DNA of 11,792 bases, from positions 1-11,792 of the forward strand of contig JALRIU010000013.1 in assembly GCA_023255355.1 (NCBI GenBank), read 5' to 3'. Both the position numbers and the translations under genes were made by a program. The notes beneath the pieces were generated by a model. It worked only from the letters and a program-made list of their open reading frames with translations. It did not search any database and was not told the DNA's origin. Of this stretch, positions 1 to 6,941 are shown one piece after another (position 1 is the first letter of the stretch; each line of letters begins with the position of its first letter). This DNA comes from Pseudomonadales bacterium (GTDB lineage Bacteria; Pseudomonadota; Gammaproteobacteria; Pseudomonadales; JAHEIH01).

Positions 1-141
1 CAGAATGCAAATATTATTCGTCGTGATATGGAATTTGCGGTGCTCGAAGATAATTTTCCAGCAGATGTTCAGGTTGTTATTGCGGGGCATCAAACGTTGC
101 GGCCGGGGGCTGAAATTACTGCGGTTAGCGTTGGAGATTAA
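1..141 (+). CDS. RND efflux periplasmic adaptor (membrane fusion protein), C-terminal end only
   Basis: Only the last 46 codons are in the window, open from base 1 and ending in TAA at 139-141. The tail carries a late VQVVIAGHQTLRPGAEI-type segment, typical of the membrane-proximal domain of RND adaptor proteins, where a 'V-V-x-G-x-x-x-L-x-x-G' turn precedes the C-terminus. Adaptors of this family are lipid-anchored or membrane-anchored periplasmic proteins that join the inner-membrane pump to an outer-membrane channel. The assignment rests mostly on context, because an RND pump starts 2 bases after the stop. The signal peptide, hairpin and lipoyl domains lie outside the window and cannot be judged. 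Confidence 0.8.
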   Translation, partial: QNANIIRRDMEFAVLEDNFPADVQVVIAGHQTLRPGAEITAVSVGD

Positions 142-143
142 AC

Positions 144-3100
144 GTGTTTTTCTCTGAACTTTGTATAAAACGACCAGTATTCGCAACGGTTCTATCACTT
201 ATTGTTATTATGCTTGGTGGGGTTTCTATGGAACGCCTCAGTCTGCGTGAATACCCCTTTGTTACCAAGCCAACAGTTAATATCAGCACTGTCTATATTG
301 GTGCCTCCGCAGATATTGTTGAGACTCAAGTGACGACGCCTATTGAAGAGGTTTTAGCTGGAACTGAGGGTATTGATTATATTAGTTCACAGTCACGTCC
401 GGGTTTGAGTCAAATCAACGTCACCTTTAAATCTGATCAGGATATCGAAGATGCTGCATCTAATGTTCGGGATCGATTAGCGCGGGTACAGCGTCGATTA
501 CCACGTGAAGTGTTGCCTCCGACAGTCTATAAGCAAGAGGCAGATTCAATGCCAATTGTTTTGGTTGTTGCCAAAAGCTCTCGCCACACCCAAGAGGAGT
601 TATATGACATTGGTCGAGATTATGTTATTGATCGTTTGCAAATTATTGATGGCGTCAGTGATGTTAGTATGTATGGCGGCCGTGAACCGGCTATGCGAAT
701 ATGGATCGATAGACAGGCTTTAATTGGTTACCAATTAACTGTTCAAGATGTTGAGGCCGCTATCCGCAGAGAAAATGTCGATATTCCTGCCGGACGTATT
801 GAAAACTTTAGTACTGAGATAACTATTTTCAGTAAAACCAGCCTTAATCGACCAGAACAGTTTGAAGACATTGTCGTGACGAAACGCGATGGCGTCATTA
901 TTCGTATCAAAGACGTGGCGCGGGTAGAATTAGGTTCGTCTGATACTCGTAGCTTTATAATGATTGATAATTTACCTGCCTTAGGTATGGGGGTTCGAGC
1001 TCAGTCAGTTGCCAATCCGTTGCAATTAAGTGATGCCGTTTTGAAAGAACTTGACGCCATCCGTAAGGTACTTCCTGAGGGCGTTACCCTCGAAGTGACA
1101 AGTAACCTTGGCGAAACAATTAGGGATTCGATTGATAACGTTTATAGCGCCCTAATCGAAGCCATTGTTTTGGTTGTGCTAGTGATCTTTGTTTTCTTAC
1201 GCTCTGTTCGCGCTACGCTTATTCCGCTGGTTACCATACCTATTTCGATTATCGGTGTGCATGCCTTTATGTTCTGGTGGGGGTTCAGTATGAACACCTT
1301 GACCTTATTGGCGATGGTATTGGGTATTGGTATTGTTGTTGATGATGCTATTGTTGTTCTAGAGAATATTTACCGCCATATTGAGGAAGGAAAAACGCCT
1401 CGTGAAGCTGCGATTATTGGTGCTAAGGAGATTTTCTTTGCCATTATTGCCATGACGCTCACCTTGGCTGCGGTATATGCACCGCTTGGTTTTGCTGAAG
1501 GTGATACCGGTAAATTATTCATCGAGTTTGCCTTAACCCTTGCCGGTGCAGTATTGATTTCAGGTTTTGTGGCAATTTCTTTAACACCCATGATGTGTGC
1601 CCATTTATTAAAGGCCCACAACGCCGCTAAAACTTCCTTGTGGAGTTCGCTTTCAGAAAAAATAGAAGCATGGATTACTTGGTGGGCAGAAGGTTATGCA
1701 CGTATTGGTGGCTGGTTTATTGATCACCGTTTTATGGCTCTCGGATTGATGCTGTTTGCTATTTTGGGGGCTGCATATATGGTTTTTGAGTTGCCTAAAG
1801 AGCTCGCCCCTTACGAAGATAATGATCGTGTAATGATAATGGCGATTGGTCCAGAGGGGAGTAACATTAACTATGCAGAAAAATATTTAAAAAATCTCAC
1901 CAATGAATTAAACGAAATCCCTGGCGTGCGTTTGGTATTTGCAATCTATGGTGTGACCAATGTTAACTTCCACCGTTTTACTGTGTTGCTAGATCCGATC
2001 AAGGAGCGAGAGGTTAGTCAGGAAGATGTGTATAAGCAGATTAGGGAAGTTGTCAAAAGACATACTGGTTTGATCTACTTGGTGAGTCAGATGGCACCTC
2101 TGGGCCAGTCTCGAAATGCAAGACCAATTCATATTGTGCTTCGATCATCAGCCGATATTGAAGGTCTAGCAGAAAAGGCTGACCAGGTGGTTGATGTAAT
2201 GAACAAAAGTGGTGTCGTCAACGCGGTGAATCTAGATTTGAAACTAAATAAACCTCAAGTCGAGATCTTTTATAATCGCGCCATGATGGCCGATGCTGGT
2301 GTTCCTGTAGAAACTGTGAGTCGAACCTTAGAAACGTTGTTTGGGGGTAGGGTGGTGACCGAATTCCAACGTGGGACGCGTAAATACGACGTACTTGTTC
2401 AGACAGAGCTTGGTGATCGTATGGATCCAAGAGACATTGATGAAGTGTATCTGAGGGCTGATGATGGTAGCTTTATTGCTATTCAGGATATCGTTACTCA
2501 ACGAGAAACAATTGTGCCTCGCGAAATTACGCATTTCAATAAACTGCGTGCTGCTCAGATTACCGCTGTCCCTGCAGATGGTTATGGTTTGGGTGATGCA
2601 CTAAGTAAAGTTGTAAGTGATATTCAAGCGCTTAATATTGACGATCTTGAGATTGACTATATCGGTCAGTCACGAGAGTACGTTACCGCCGGTAATGAAA
2701 TTTATGTGACGATGCTTCTGTCATTAATGTTTATTTACCTAGTGCTGGCAGCGCAATTTGAAAGCTTCCGTGATCCAATCATTATTTTGCTGTCCTCGCC
2801 ATTTGCTATATTTGGTGCCTCTCTGTTACTGCTAATATTTGGTAAGTCGATTAGCATCTATTCTCAAATCGGCATGATTACGTTGGTGGGTTTGATCAGT
2901 AAGCACGGCATAATGTTGGTAGATACAGCGAATCGACTGCGATTGCAGGGTGTTTCAAAAGCGGATGCAGCCAAACAGGCAAGTTTACAACGTTTCAGAC
3001 CTATCTTGATGACGACAGGGGCGATGGTGCTAGGCTCGCTACCCTTGGCATTAGCTACAGGTGCTGGTGCTGCCAGCCGTTCTCAAATAGGCTGGGTTGT

Positions 3101-3212
3101 CGTGGGTGGCTTAGCCATTGGCACCATTTTTACATTGCTGGTTACCCCGGTGTTGTACACCATGATTAGTAAGGAAACTTTAAAGCCTGATACGGTGGTA
3201 ACAGGTGGTTAG
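144..3212 (+). CDS. RND multidrug efflux pump, inner-membrane permease (AcrB/HAE1 type)
   Basis: This is a 1022-residue proton-driven exporter that works as a trimer in the inner membrane with the adaptor encoded just upstream. The N-terminus (FFSELCIKRPVFA) is the family signature. There is one membrane segment near residues 10-31, then a periplasmic porter loop, a membrane bundle from about 335 to 480, a seventh segment near 531-550, a second periplasmic loop, and a last bundle from about 853. The proton-relay aspartates are D400 and D401 in GIVVDDAIVVLEN, and the partner lysine is K920 in GLISKHGI, so it should be active. Length is normal for the family. The start is GTG, supported by GGAG at 133-136 inside the end of the adaptor gene, which suggests translational coupling. 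No outer-membrane channel gene is in view, so a TolC-like protein from elsewhere is presumably used. Substrates cannot be predicted. Confidence 0.95.
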   Translation: MFFSELCIKRPVFATVLSLIVIMLGGVSMERLSLREYPFVTKPTVNISTVYIGASADIVETQVTTPIEEVLAGTEGIDYISSQSRPGLSQINVTFKSDQDIEDAASNVRDRLARVQRRLPREVLPPTVYKQEADSMPIVLVVAKSSRHTQEELYDIGRDYVIDRLQIIDGVSDVSMYGGREPAMRIWIDRQALIGYQLTVQDVEAAIRRENVDIPAGRIENFSTEITIFSKTSLNRPEQFEDIVVTKRDGVIIRIKDVARVELGSSDTRSFIMIDNLPALGMGVRAQSVANPLQLSDAVLKELDAIRKVLPEGVTLEVTSNLGETIRDSIDNVYSALIEAIVLVVLVIFVFLRSVRATLIPLVTIPISIIGVHAFMFWWGFSMNTLTLLAMVLGIGIVVDDAIVVLENIYRHIEEGKTPREAAIIGAKEIFFAIIAMTLTLAAVYAPLGFAEGDTGKLFIEFALTLAGAVLISGFVAISLTPMMCAHLLKAHNAAKTSLWSSLSEKIEAWITWWAEGYARIGGWFIDHRFMALGLMLFAILGAAYMVFELPKELAPYEDNDRVMIMAIGPEGSNINYAEKYLKNLTNELNEIPGVRLVFAIYGVTNVNFHRFTVLLDPIKEREVSQEDVYKQIREVVKRHTGLIYLVSQMAPLGQSRNARPIHIVLRSSADIEGLAEKADQVVDVMNKSGVVNAVNLDLKLNKPQVEIFYNRAMMADAGVPVETVSRTLETLFGGRVVTEFQRGTRKYDVLVQTELGDRMDPRDIDEVYLRADDGSFIAIQDIVTQRETIVPREITHFNKLRAAQITAVPADGYGLGDALSKVVSDIQALNIDDLEIDYIGQSREYVTAGNEIYVTMLLSLMFIYLVLAAQFESFRDPIIILLSSPFAIFGASLLLLIFGKSISIYSQIGMITLVGLISKHGIMLVDTANRLRLQGVSKADAAKQASLQRFRPILMTTGAMVLGSLPLALATGAGAASRSQIGWVVVGGLAIGTIFTLLVTPVLYTMISKETLKPDTVVTGG

Positions 3213-4236
3213 TGTTGCTGTCGTTGGTTGGGGGATGTCGGCAAAAACCTTTCATTTGCCATTTATTGTCGCATCAAAGCATTTCTCACTGGTCGCAATG
3301 GTTACATCGCAGTCAAGTGCATGTGCGTCGTTGTATCCAGCAATCAAATGCTTTACCTCGATCGAGGAATTACTTGCTGACTCCATTCCTGATCTCATTG
3401 TATTAGCTACGCCAAATCATCTTCATTTTGAGCAGGCAAAGTTGGCACTTCTGGCGGGTTGTAATGTGCTCATCGATAAGCCCTTTGTCATCAGTGTCGC
3501 GCAAGGTGAGGCTCTTTGTAAGATATCTGAAAGCTGTGATCGGCAAATTTTTGTTTATCATAATCGGCGTTGGGATGGCGATTTTATGACCTTGCAACAT
3601 GCTTTGGCCGCCGGGCAGTTGGGCGATGTTAAGCTTTGCACCATCCAGTTTGATAGGTTTCGTCCCCATCCTCGTGAGCGTTGGCGAGAAAGTGCGATCG
3701 AAGGGGCGGGAATTTGGTTTGATTTAGGGCCTCATCTTATTGACCAAGCGTTGCTATTATTTGGTCGACCTATTAGCCTTCAGGCAAGACTGAATAGCCT
3801 TCGCGATGGATCTAAGAATATCGATTACGCAAACGTCAATTTATTTTACGCTGACAAAGAGGTGGTACTTAGGGCGAGTCCTTATACCGCTGGGCCAATG
3901 TTGCGATACCAAGTAGAAACGACACTCGGAACTTGGCGAAAATATGGTCTAGATCCTCAAGAAGATAGCCTCAAAAATGGTTCTATCCCAAGTATGGAGC
4001 CGTGGCTAGATGATGCGGTTACTGAAACAGCACAATGGTGTACAGGGCAGGCTGTCGATATTCAACCCATTCAAGCTGGCAATTACATGCAGTTCTATGA
4101 ACAGGTTGGTCTTTTCTTGACTGGGCAGCTTGTCCACCCGCCAGTGCGGGTTGAAGAGGCGCTTGATGTTGTAAAAGTTCTTGAAAAGGCCATCGAAAGC
4201 GAACGAAGCGGTTGCCGATTGGCGATAGATTGGTAA
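3205..4236 (+). CDS. ydgJ: Gfo/Idh/MocA-family NAD(P)-dependent oxidoreductase, YdgJ-like
   Basis: This is a 343-residue cytoplasmic sugar/cyclitol-type dehydrogenase. The N-terminal Rossmann motif is VVGWGMSAKTFH (residues 6-17), close to GYGYASKTFH of E. coli YdgJ as I recall it. The family's catalytic lysine lies in IDKPF (K92). Other YdgJ-like blocks are HNRRWDGDF (from H119), FDRFRPHPRERWRE, DLGPHLIDQ (D173, H177, D180) and KYGLDPQEDSLKNG. The start is GTG at 3205, inside the pump gene: the last 8 bases of the pump gene overlap it, and an upstream in-frame stop at 3199-3201 rules out a longer protein. The ribosome site is weak (GGTGG at 3194-3198), so translation is likely coupled to the pump. 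The physiological substrate of YdgJ-type enzymes is uncertain, and why this one rides on an efflux operon is unclear; co-transcription may be incidental. Confidence 0.92.
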   Translation: MVSVAVVGWGMSAKTFHLPFIVASKHFSLVAMVTSQSSACASLYPAIKCFTSIEELLADSIPDLIVLATPNHLHFEQAKLALLAGCNVLIDKPFVISVAQGEALCKISESCDRQIFVYHNRRWDGDFMTLQHALAAGQLGDVKLCTIQFDRFRPHPRERWRESAIEGAGIWFDLGPHLIDQALLLFGRPISLQARLNSLRDGSKNIDYANVNLFYADKEVVLRASPYTAGPMLRYQVETTLGTWRKYGLDPQEDSLKNGSIPSMEPWLDDAVTETAQWCTGQAVDIQPIQAGNYMQFYEQVGLFLTGQLVHPPVRVEEALDVVKVLEKAIESERSGCRLAIDW

Positions 4237-4335
4237 TCATTCATTAGAACACACTTGTTTTATTCAAAATCAATCTAACGAAAAATTCTCAGTCACCTAT
4301 ACTCTAGCCAATTCACAGGGATTGAGGATTATTTT

Positions 4336-4728
4336 ATGTCGATGACTAAGTTGCACGTTGGAGAATGTTCATATTGTAAAGAAACAGGCGAACTTTGTAA
4401 GCATGGTTCTACTGAACATATTCAGCCACAAGTAGCCAAAGTTTTTTTATATCTTGTCGAGCACAAGGATGAAATTGTCACTCGCGAAGAATTGTTTGAT
4501 GCTGCTTGGCACGATCAAGTGATATCAGATGAATCACTGACACGTTGTATCAGTGTCATTCGTCGTACGCTCGAAAAACACGACTATGGCATAACTATAG
4601 AGACCCTCCACAAACGTGGTTATAGACTTTCGGCGGTCAATAAACCTTGGTATCAATCTCATCATCTTCCCTATGCTGTGACAGCGGCAGCTGCAATTGC
4701 AGCTGCGGTTTTTGTCTCGATGCATTAA
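4336..4728 (+). CDS. Small membrane-anchored winged-helix (OmpR/CadC-type) regulator without a sensor domain
   Basis: This 130-residue protein has three visible parts. Residues 11-28 are Cys/His-rich: C11, C14, C21, H23 and H28, a CxxC-x6-CxH pattern that could bind zinc or act as a thiol switch (inference). Residues about 30-100 form a Trans_reg_C winged helix: a helix around 33-44, VTREELFDAAWHDQVISDESLTRCISVIRRTL-type recognition helices at 48-79 and the ETLHKRGYRLSA wing at 89-100. Residues 112-128 are an Ala-rich membrane segment, and the protein ends two residues later. CadC/ToxR relatives carry a periplasmic sensor after the membrane segment; none is present here. The start ATG at 4336 has GAGG at 4324-4327. 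It is preceded by a 99-base gap and followed by a small exported protein gene. Target genes are unknown; the DUF3718-type neighbour is the simplest candidate (inference). Confidence 0.85.
   Translation: MSMTKLHVGECSYCKETGELCKHGSTEHIQPQVAKVFLYLVEHKDEIVTREELFDAAWHDQVISDESLTRCISVIRRTLEKHDYGITIETLHKRGYRLSAVNKPWYQSHHLPYAVTAAAAIAAAVFVSMH
4687..4713 (+). other. Perfect palindrome/hairpin followed by T-run inside the winged-helix gene
   Basis: Bases 4687-4706 read GCAGCTGCAATTGCAGCTGC, a perfect 20-bp palindrome that folds as an 8-bp GC-rich stem with an AATT loop. It is followed by GG and five T's (4709-4713), which resembles an intrinsic terminator about 20 bases before the stop codon. The same bases encode the Ala-rich membrane helix, so alternating Ala codons could explain it by chance. 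Confidence 0.5.
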
Positions 4729-4752
4729 AAAACGTATCCCTCATTTTTTTAG

Positions 4753-4794
4753 TATCTTTTTATGGAATTCACCTTTTTAAAAGATAAATTCCAT
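4753..4794 (+). repeat. Two interlocking 8-bp inverted repeats in the gap before the DUF3718-type gene
   Basis: TATCTTTT (4753-4760) is complementary to AAAAGATA (4779-4786), and ATGGAATT (4762-4769) is complementary to AATTCCAT (4787-4794). The order A-B-A'-B' means the two stems cannot both form as simple nested hairpins; they are either alternatives or a strained pseudoknot. Both are AT-rich and individually weak. T-rich stretches lie on both sides. The 4729-4884 gap otherwise holds no recognisable gene. Confidence 0.5.
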
Positions 4795-4849
4795 GTTTTG
4801 CTTTTGTTTTGTTCAGTTCTTTCTTAGTTTTTTCGCCTAGATTTGTAAG

Positions 4850-4864
4850 CACGGAATGACCGTG
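4850..4864 (+). promoter_or_regulatory. Short hairpin just upstream of the DUF3718-type gene's ribosome site
   Basis: CACGG (4850-4854) pairs with CCGTG (4860-4864) around a 5-base loop. It ends 10 bases before the GGAG ribosome site at 4874-4877. It may lie in the 5' leader and affect stability or translation, but it is short and could be chance. Confidence 0.3.
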
Positions 4865-4884
4865 AAACATATTGGAGAAAGACT

Positions 4885-5217
4885 ATGAAAAGTATTATTG
4901 GTATTGGGACATTAGCATTGGCATTATCGACCACCACTTGGGCACATGAGTCTGCTAGTAAGGTTGAATATAAAGGCGATACATCAGCAAGAAAGGTTTG
5001 TTTGTCGATAGTTGAAGACAATGTATCTCAATTAAAATCTGCCCTGAGAAGCGATCGTTTAAGAAACAAACGCTTGGGAAATAATGCAGATACCTATAGT
5101 TGCAATGGATTAGCTTTGGTTGAATTTGCGGATGCCAATGAAGCTTACAATATCGCTAATTATTTGGCGCCAGAACGTTTAGGCAGGGTTGATATGGAAG
5201 ATGTTGCCAGTCGTTAA
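4885..5217 (+). CDS. Exported DUF3718-type protein
   Basis: This 110-residue protein has a clear signal peptide: a Lys at position 2, a hydrophobic core over residues 4-15 and a likely cut after TWA (residue 20). The mature part is about 90 residues with exactly two cysteines, C39 (KVCLSIVEDN) and C73 (YSCNGLALVEFA), which could form a disulfide in the periplasm. The spacing, with a 'VC...N...LK..L' segment then 'CNG..L..FA', matches my memory of DUF3718, a family of small exported proteins in Shewanella and other marine gammaproteobacteria with no known function. The start ATG has GGAG at 4874-4877. It follows the small winged-helix regulator gene and is followed by a strong hairpin. No enzymatic motif is visible. 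Confidence 0.75.
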   Translation: MKSIIGIGTLALALSTTTWAHESASKVEYKGDTSARKVCLSIVEDNVSQLKSALRSDRLRNKRLGNNADTYSCNGLALVEFADANEAYNIANYLAPERLGRVDMEDVASR

Positions 5218-5233
5218 CTGACTGTATGTGAAG

Positions 5234-5269
5234 AACAGCTAACCAGACAAAATGATTAGGTTAGCTGTT
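5234..5269. terminator. Hairpin between convergent DUF3718-type and TetR genes, probable bidirectional terminator
   Basis: An 11-bp perfect stem, AACAGCTAACC (5234-5244) with GGTTAGCTGTT (5259-5269), encloses a 14-base loop. It lies between a + strand stop (5217) and a - strand stop (5277), where a shared terminator is expected. The T-tract on either side is poor, so termination efficiency is uncertain. Confidence 0.65.
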
Positions 5270-5276
5270 TCATTAA

Positions 5277-5768
5277 TTAGCGCTTAAAGCTTATGACATA
5301 GTTTACGCTTAAATGTTTGCTGTAATAGTCTTGGTAGTAATTACAGTGATATTGCTCATCCATTGCTGATAGGCGGCTATGTAATTCATTAATCTGTTGC
5401 TTGGCACTGCTCAACTGTTGAGAGCGTTGTCCAATTTGTTTAGCTGTTTCAAGGATGGCATCTTCATAAATTGTAGTAACGATAGCATCGGTATGTGGGT
5501 AGTATTGATAGAGTGAGCCCATGCATATACCGGTGATTTCGGCGATCTTGGTCGATTTTAAATTTACCATTGCTGTATCTTCAAGCAACATCAAGGTTGT
5601 TTCCTTGATACTTTGCACCAAGATTTTTGAACGAGTCTGCTTAGGATATTTACGAGGCTTTGGCGGTTGAAAAGCTTTGGTCGTGCTTTTAAAACCATGG
5701 TCCAATAATTGCGGATTGTGACCAGAATTAATAAAGCTTATATCCTTTATCTGCAGAGCGTTATTCAT
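5277..5768 (-). CDS. Short TetR/AcrR-family transcriptional regulator
   Basis: The protein has 163 residues. A TetR helix-turn-helix is clear at about residues 70-91: LKSTKIAEITGICMGSLYQYYPHTDAIV, where SLYQYYPHTDAI matches the usual SLYxYFPxKxAL. It is preceded by the helix RSKILVQSIKETTLMLLED (46-64). Two features are odd. There is an N-terminal extension of about 40 residues ending in a Pro/Lys/Arg-rich patch (PPKPRKYPK). Only about 70 residues follow the DNA-binding domain, whereas the family usually has 120 or more forming the ligand-binding and dimerisation domain. I see no frameshifted continuation: the hairpin follows directly after the stop. The ATG start has CGGGAAAA upstream. It is divergent from the AraC-type gene and may act on that shared promoter region (inference). 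Ligand unknown. Confidence 0.8.
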   Translation of the reverse strand: MNNALQIKDISFINSGHNPQLLDHGFKSTTKAFQPPKPRKYPKQTRSKILVQSIKETTLMLLEDTAMVNLKSTKIAEITGICMGSLYQYYPHTDAIVTTIYEDAILETAKQIGQRSQQLSSAKQQINELHSRLSAMDEQYHCNYYQDYYSKHLSVNYVISFKR

Positions 5769-5864
5769 GATGTTTTCCCGTGATTGATTGTGGTGCGAAT
5801 AATGGCTGTTTTTTAATCATTGCGGAAGGTCGTATTTAATCAAAAAAACTCACATAAATTATCA

Positions 5865-5884
5865 TTAATATCTGTTAATATAGG
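5865..5884. repeat. 10-bp tandem direct repeat in the TetR-AraC divergent promoter region
   Basis: TTAATATCTG (5865-5874) is followed at once by TTAATATAGG (5875-5884): an exact TTAATAT core repeated with a 10-bp period, one helical turn. AraC-type regulators often bind direct half-sites in phase on one face of DNA, so this is a candidate operator for one of the flanking regulators. It could equally contain -10-like AT-rich promoter sequence. Confidence 0.4.
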
Positions 5885-5921
5885 TTTTTTATGGATTATT
5901 TGTTTTAAAAGTACACGAATT

Positions 5922-6932
5922 ATGGCAACGATTTGTCAGCATCATGTTCAAGCGAGCACCTTAGGTTTACGTCGTAAGGGGCTTGATGAGCAACAACTTT
6001 ATGATCAGGCGGCTATTCATCCTCTGGCGCTGACTGACAAACGTGCACGCGTGCATACAGACCAGGTGGCTAGGCTTTTTAAAAGCGTCATGCTCTCGTT
6101 GGATGATGAATACATGGGATTTGCCCCAAACCCTGTCAGGGTGGGTATCTTCGCTACCATGGCTGAGCTTGTTGTTCATTGTAGAACGTTGAGAGAATTG
6201 CTAAACAAAGCAGCAAATTTTTACGGTCTTATTAATGATGACGTCTTATATGCACTGACGGAGAATGATGGTTCAGCTCGTTTTAATATTTTATTTCGCT
6301 CACCAGAATACGACCCTCAACATTTTTTGGCTGAATTCCTTTTGGTAATATGGCATCGTTTTTCGAGTTGGTTTATTGGCGCGCCTATACCCCTAACGGA
6401 AACACGCTTTGCATTTGCTTTGCCTAATCATGAGCGCGAAGTAAAAATTATGTTCCCGGGAAAACAAACGTTTGATTGCCAGAGTAATGCTCTTATTTTT
6501 GATTGTGATTACCTCGACCGTCCTCTCATTCGGAATCAGCAAGAAGTCGATCTTCTTATTAGTAATGCCCCTGCTGATTTTATGACCATTCCTGGGGCCG
6601 AAAATACAATTGAGAACCGTCTAGTAAGATTGATGTCCGAGGCGCATGAAACCAAAATGGATAACATTAGTCTGGATTGGGCCTCTGAACGTTTGAATAT
6701 GAGTGCGCAAACGCTTCACCGTCGTTTACGAGACGAGCATACCAGTTTTCAAACCGTTAAAGACGCCCACCGCCGAGAATTAGCATTACGTTACTTACTA
6801 GATGACTATCGCTCGGTGGAAGAGGTCTCAACCCTTGTGGGATTTCAGGAAGCCCGATCCTTCACAAGGGCATTTCGAATTTGGACAGGTGTTACGCCAA
6901 GACAGTATCGACAACGCGCCAAATTAAACTAG
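5922..6932 (+). CDS. AraC-family transcriptional regulator with N-terminal Arabinose_bd-type domain
   Basis: This is a 336-residue DNA-binding regulator of the OruR/ArgR-like group. An N-terminal ligand-sensing domain of about 200 residues is followed by the AraC double helix-turn-helix: the first around residues 250-272 (ERLNMSAQTLHRRLRDEHTSF), the second around 298-320 (SVEEVSTLVGFQEARSFTRAF), closing with GVTPRQYRQ. I start at ATG 5922 (MATICQHH) because family members begin close to the 'GLRRKGLDEQQLYDQA' segment. A TTG at 5820 would add 34 residues of low-complexity, non-family sequence. Neither start has a strong ribosome site. The gene is divergent from the TetR-type gene and ends 9 bases from the convergent enoyl-CoA hydratase gene. 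Members of this group often sit beside catabolic genes they activate, so the hydratase/dehydrogenase operon is a likely target (inference). Confidence 0.9.
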   Translation: MATICQHHVQASTLGLRRKGLDEQQLYDQAAIHPLALTDKRARVHTDQVARLFKSVMLSLDDEYMGFAPNPVRVGIFATMAELVVHCRTLRELLNKAANFYGLINDDVLYALTENDGSARFNILFRSPEYDPQHFLAEFLLVIWHRFSSWFIGAPIPLTETRFAFALPNHEREVKIMFPGKQTFDCQSNALIFDCDYLDRPLIRNQQEVDLLISNAPADFMTIPGAENTIENRLVRLMSEAHETKMDNISLDWASERLNMSAQTLHRRLRDEHTSFQTVKDAHRRELALRYLLDDYRSVEEVSTLVGFQEARSFTRAFRIWTGVTPRQYRQRAKLN

Positions 6933-6941
6933 CGAGTTGGT

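Noticed and set aside
1370..2534. Open frames on the minus strand inside the RND pump gene (about 68-83 codons)
   Set aside because: They lie wholly within a strongly supported coding gene, have no recognisable motifs and no plausible ribosome sites.
4298..4303. TATACT as a -10 box for the winged-helix gene
   Set aside because: The hexamer is good but no acceptable -35 lies 16-18 bases upstream, so I did not annotate a promoter.
4753..4794. Firm call of an H-type pseudoknot or riboswitch
   Set aside because: One loop would have zero bases crossing an 8-bp stem, which is sterically difficult, and the stems are AU-rich; only interlocking repeats can be claimed.
5820..5921. Longer TTG-started version of the AraC-type regulator
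   Set aside because: The extra 34 residues are not like the family N-terminus and no ribosome site supports TTG at 5820; ATG at 5922 gives the expected length.
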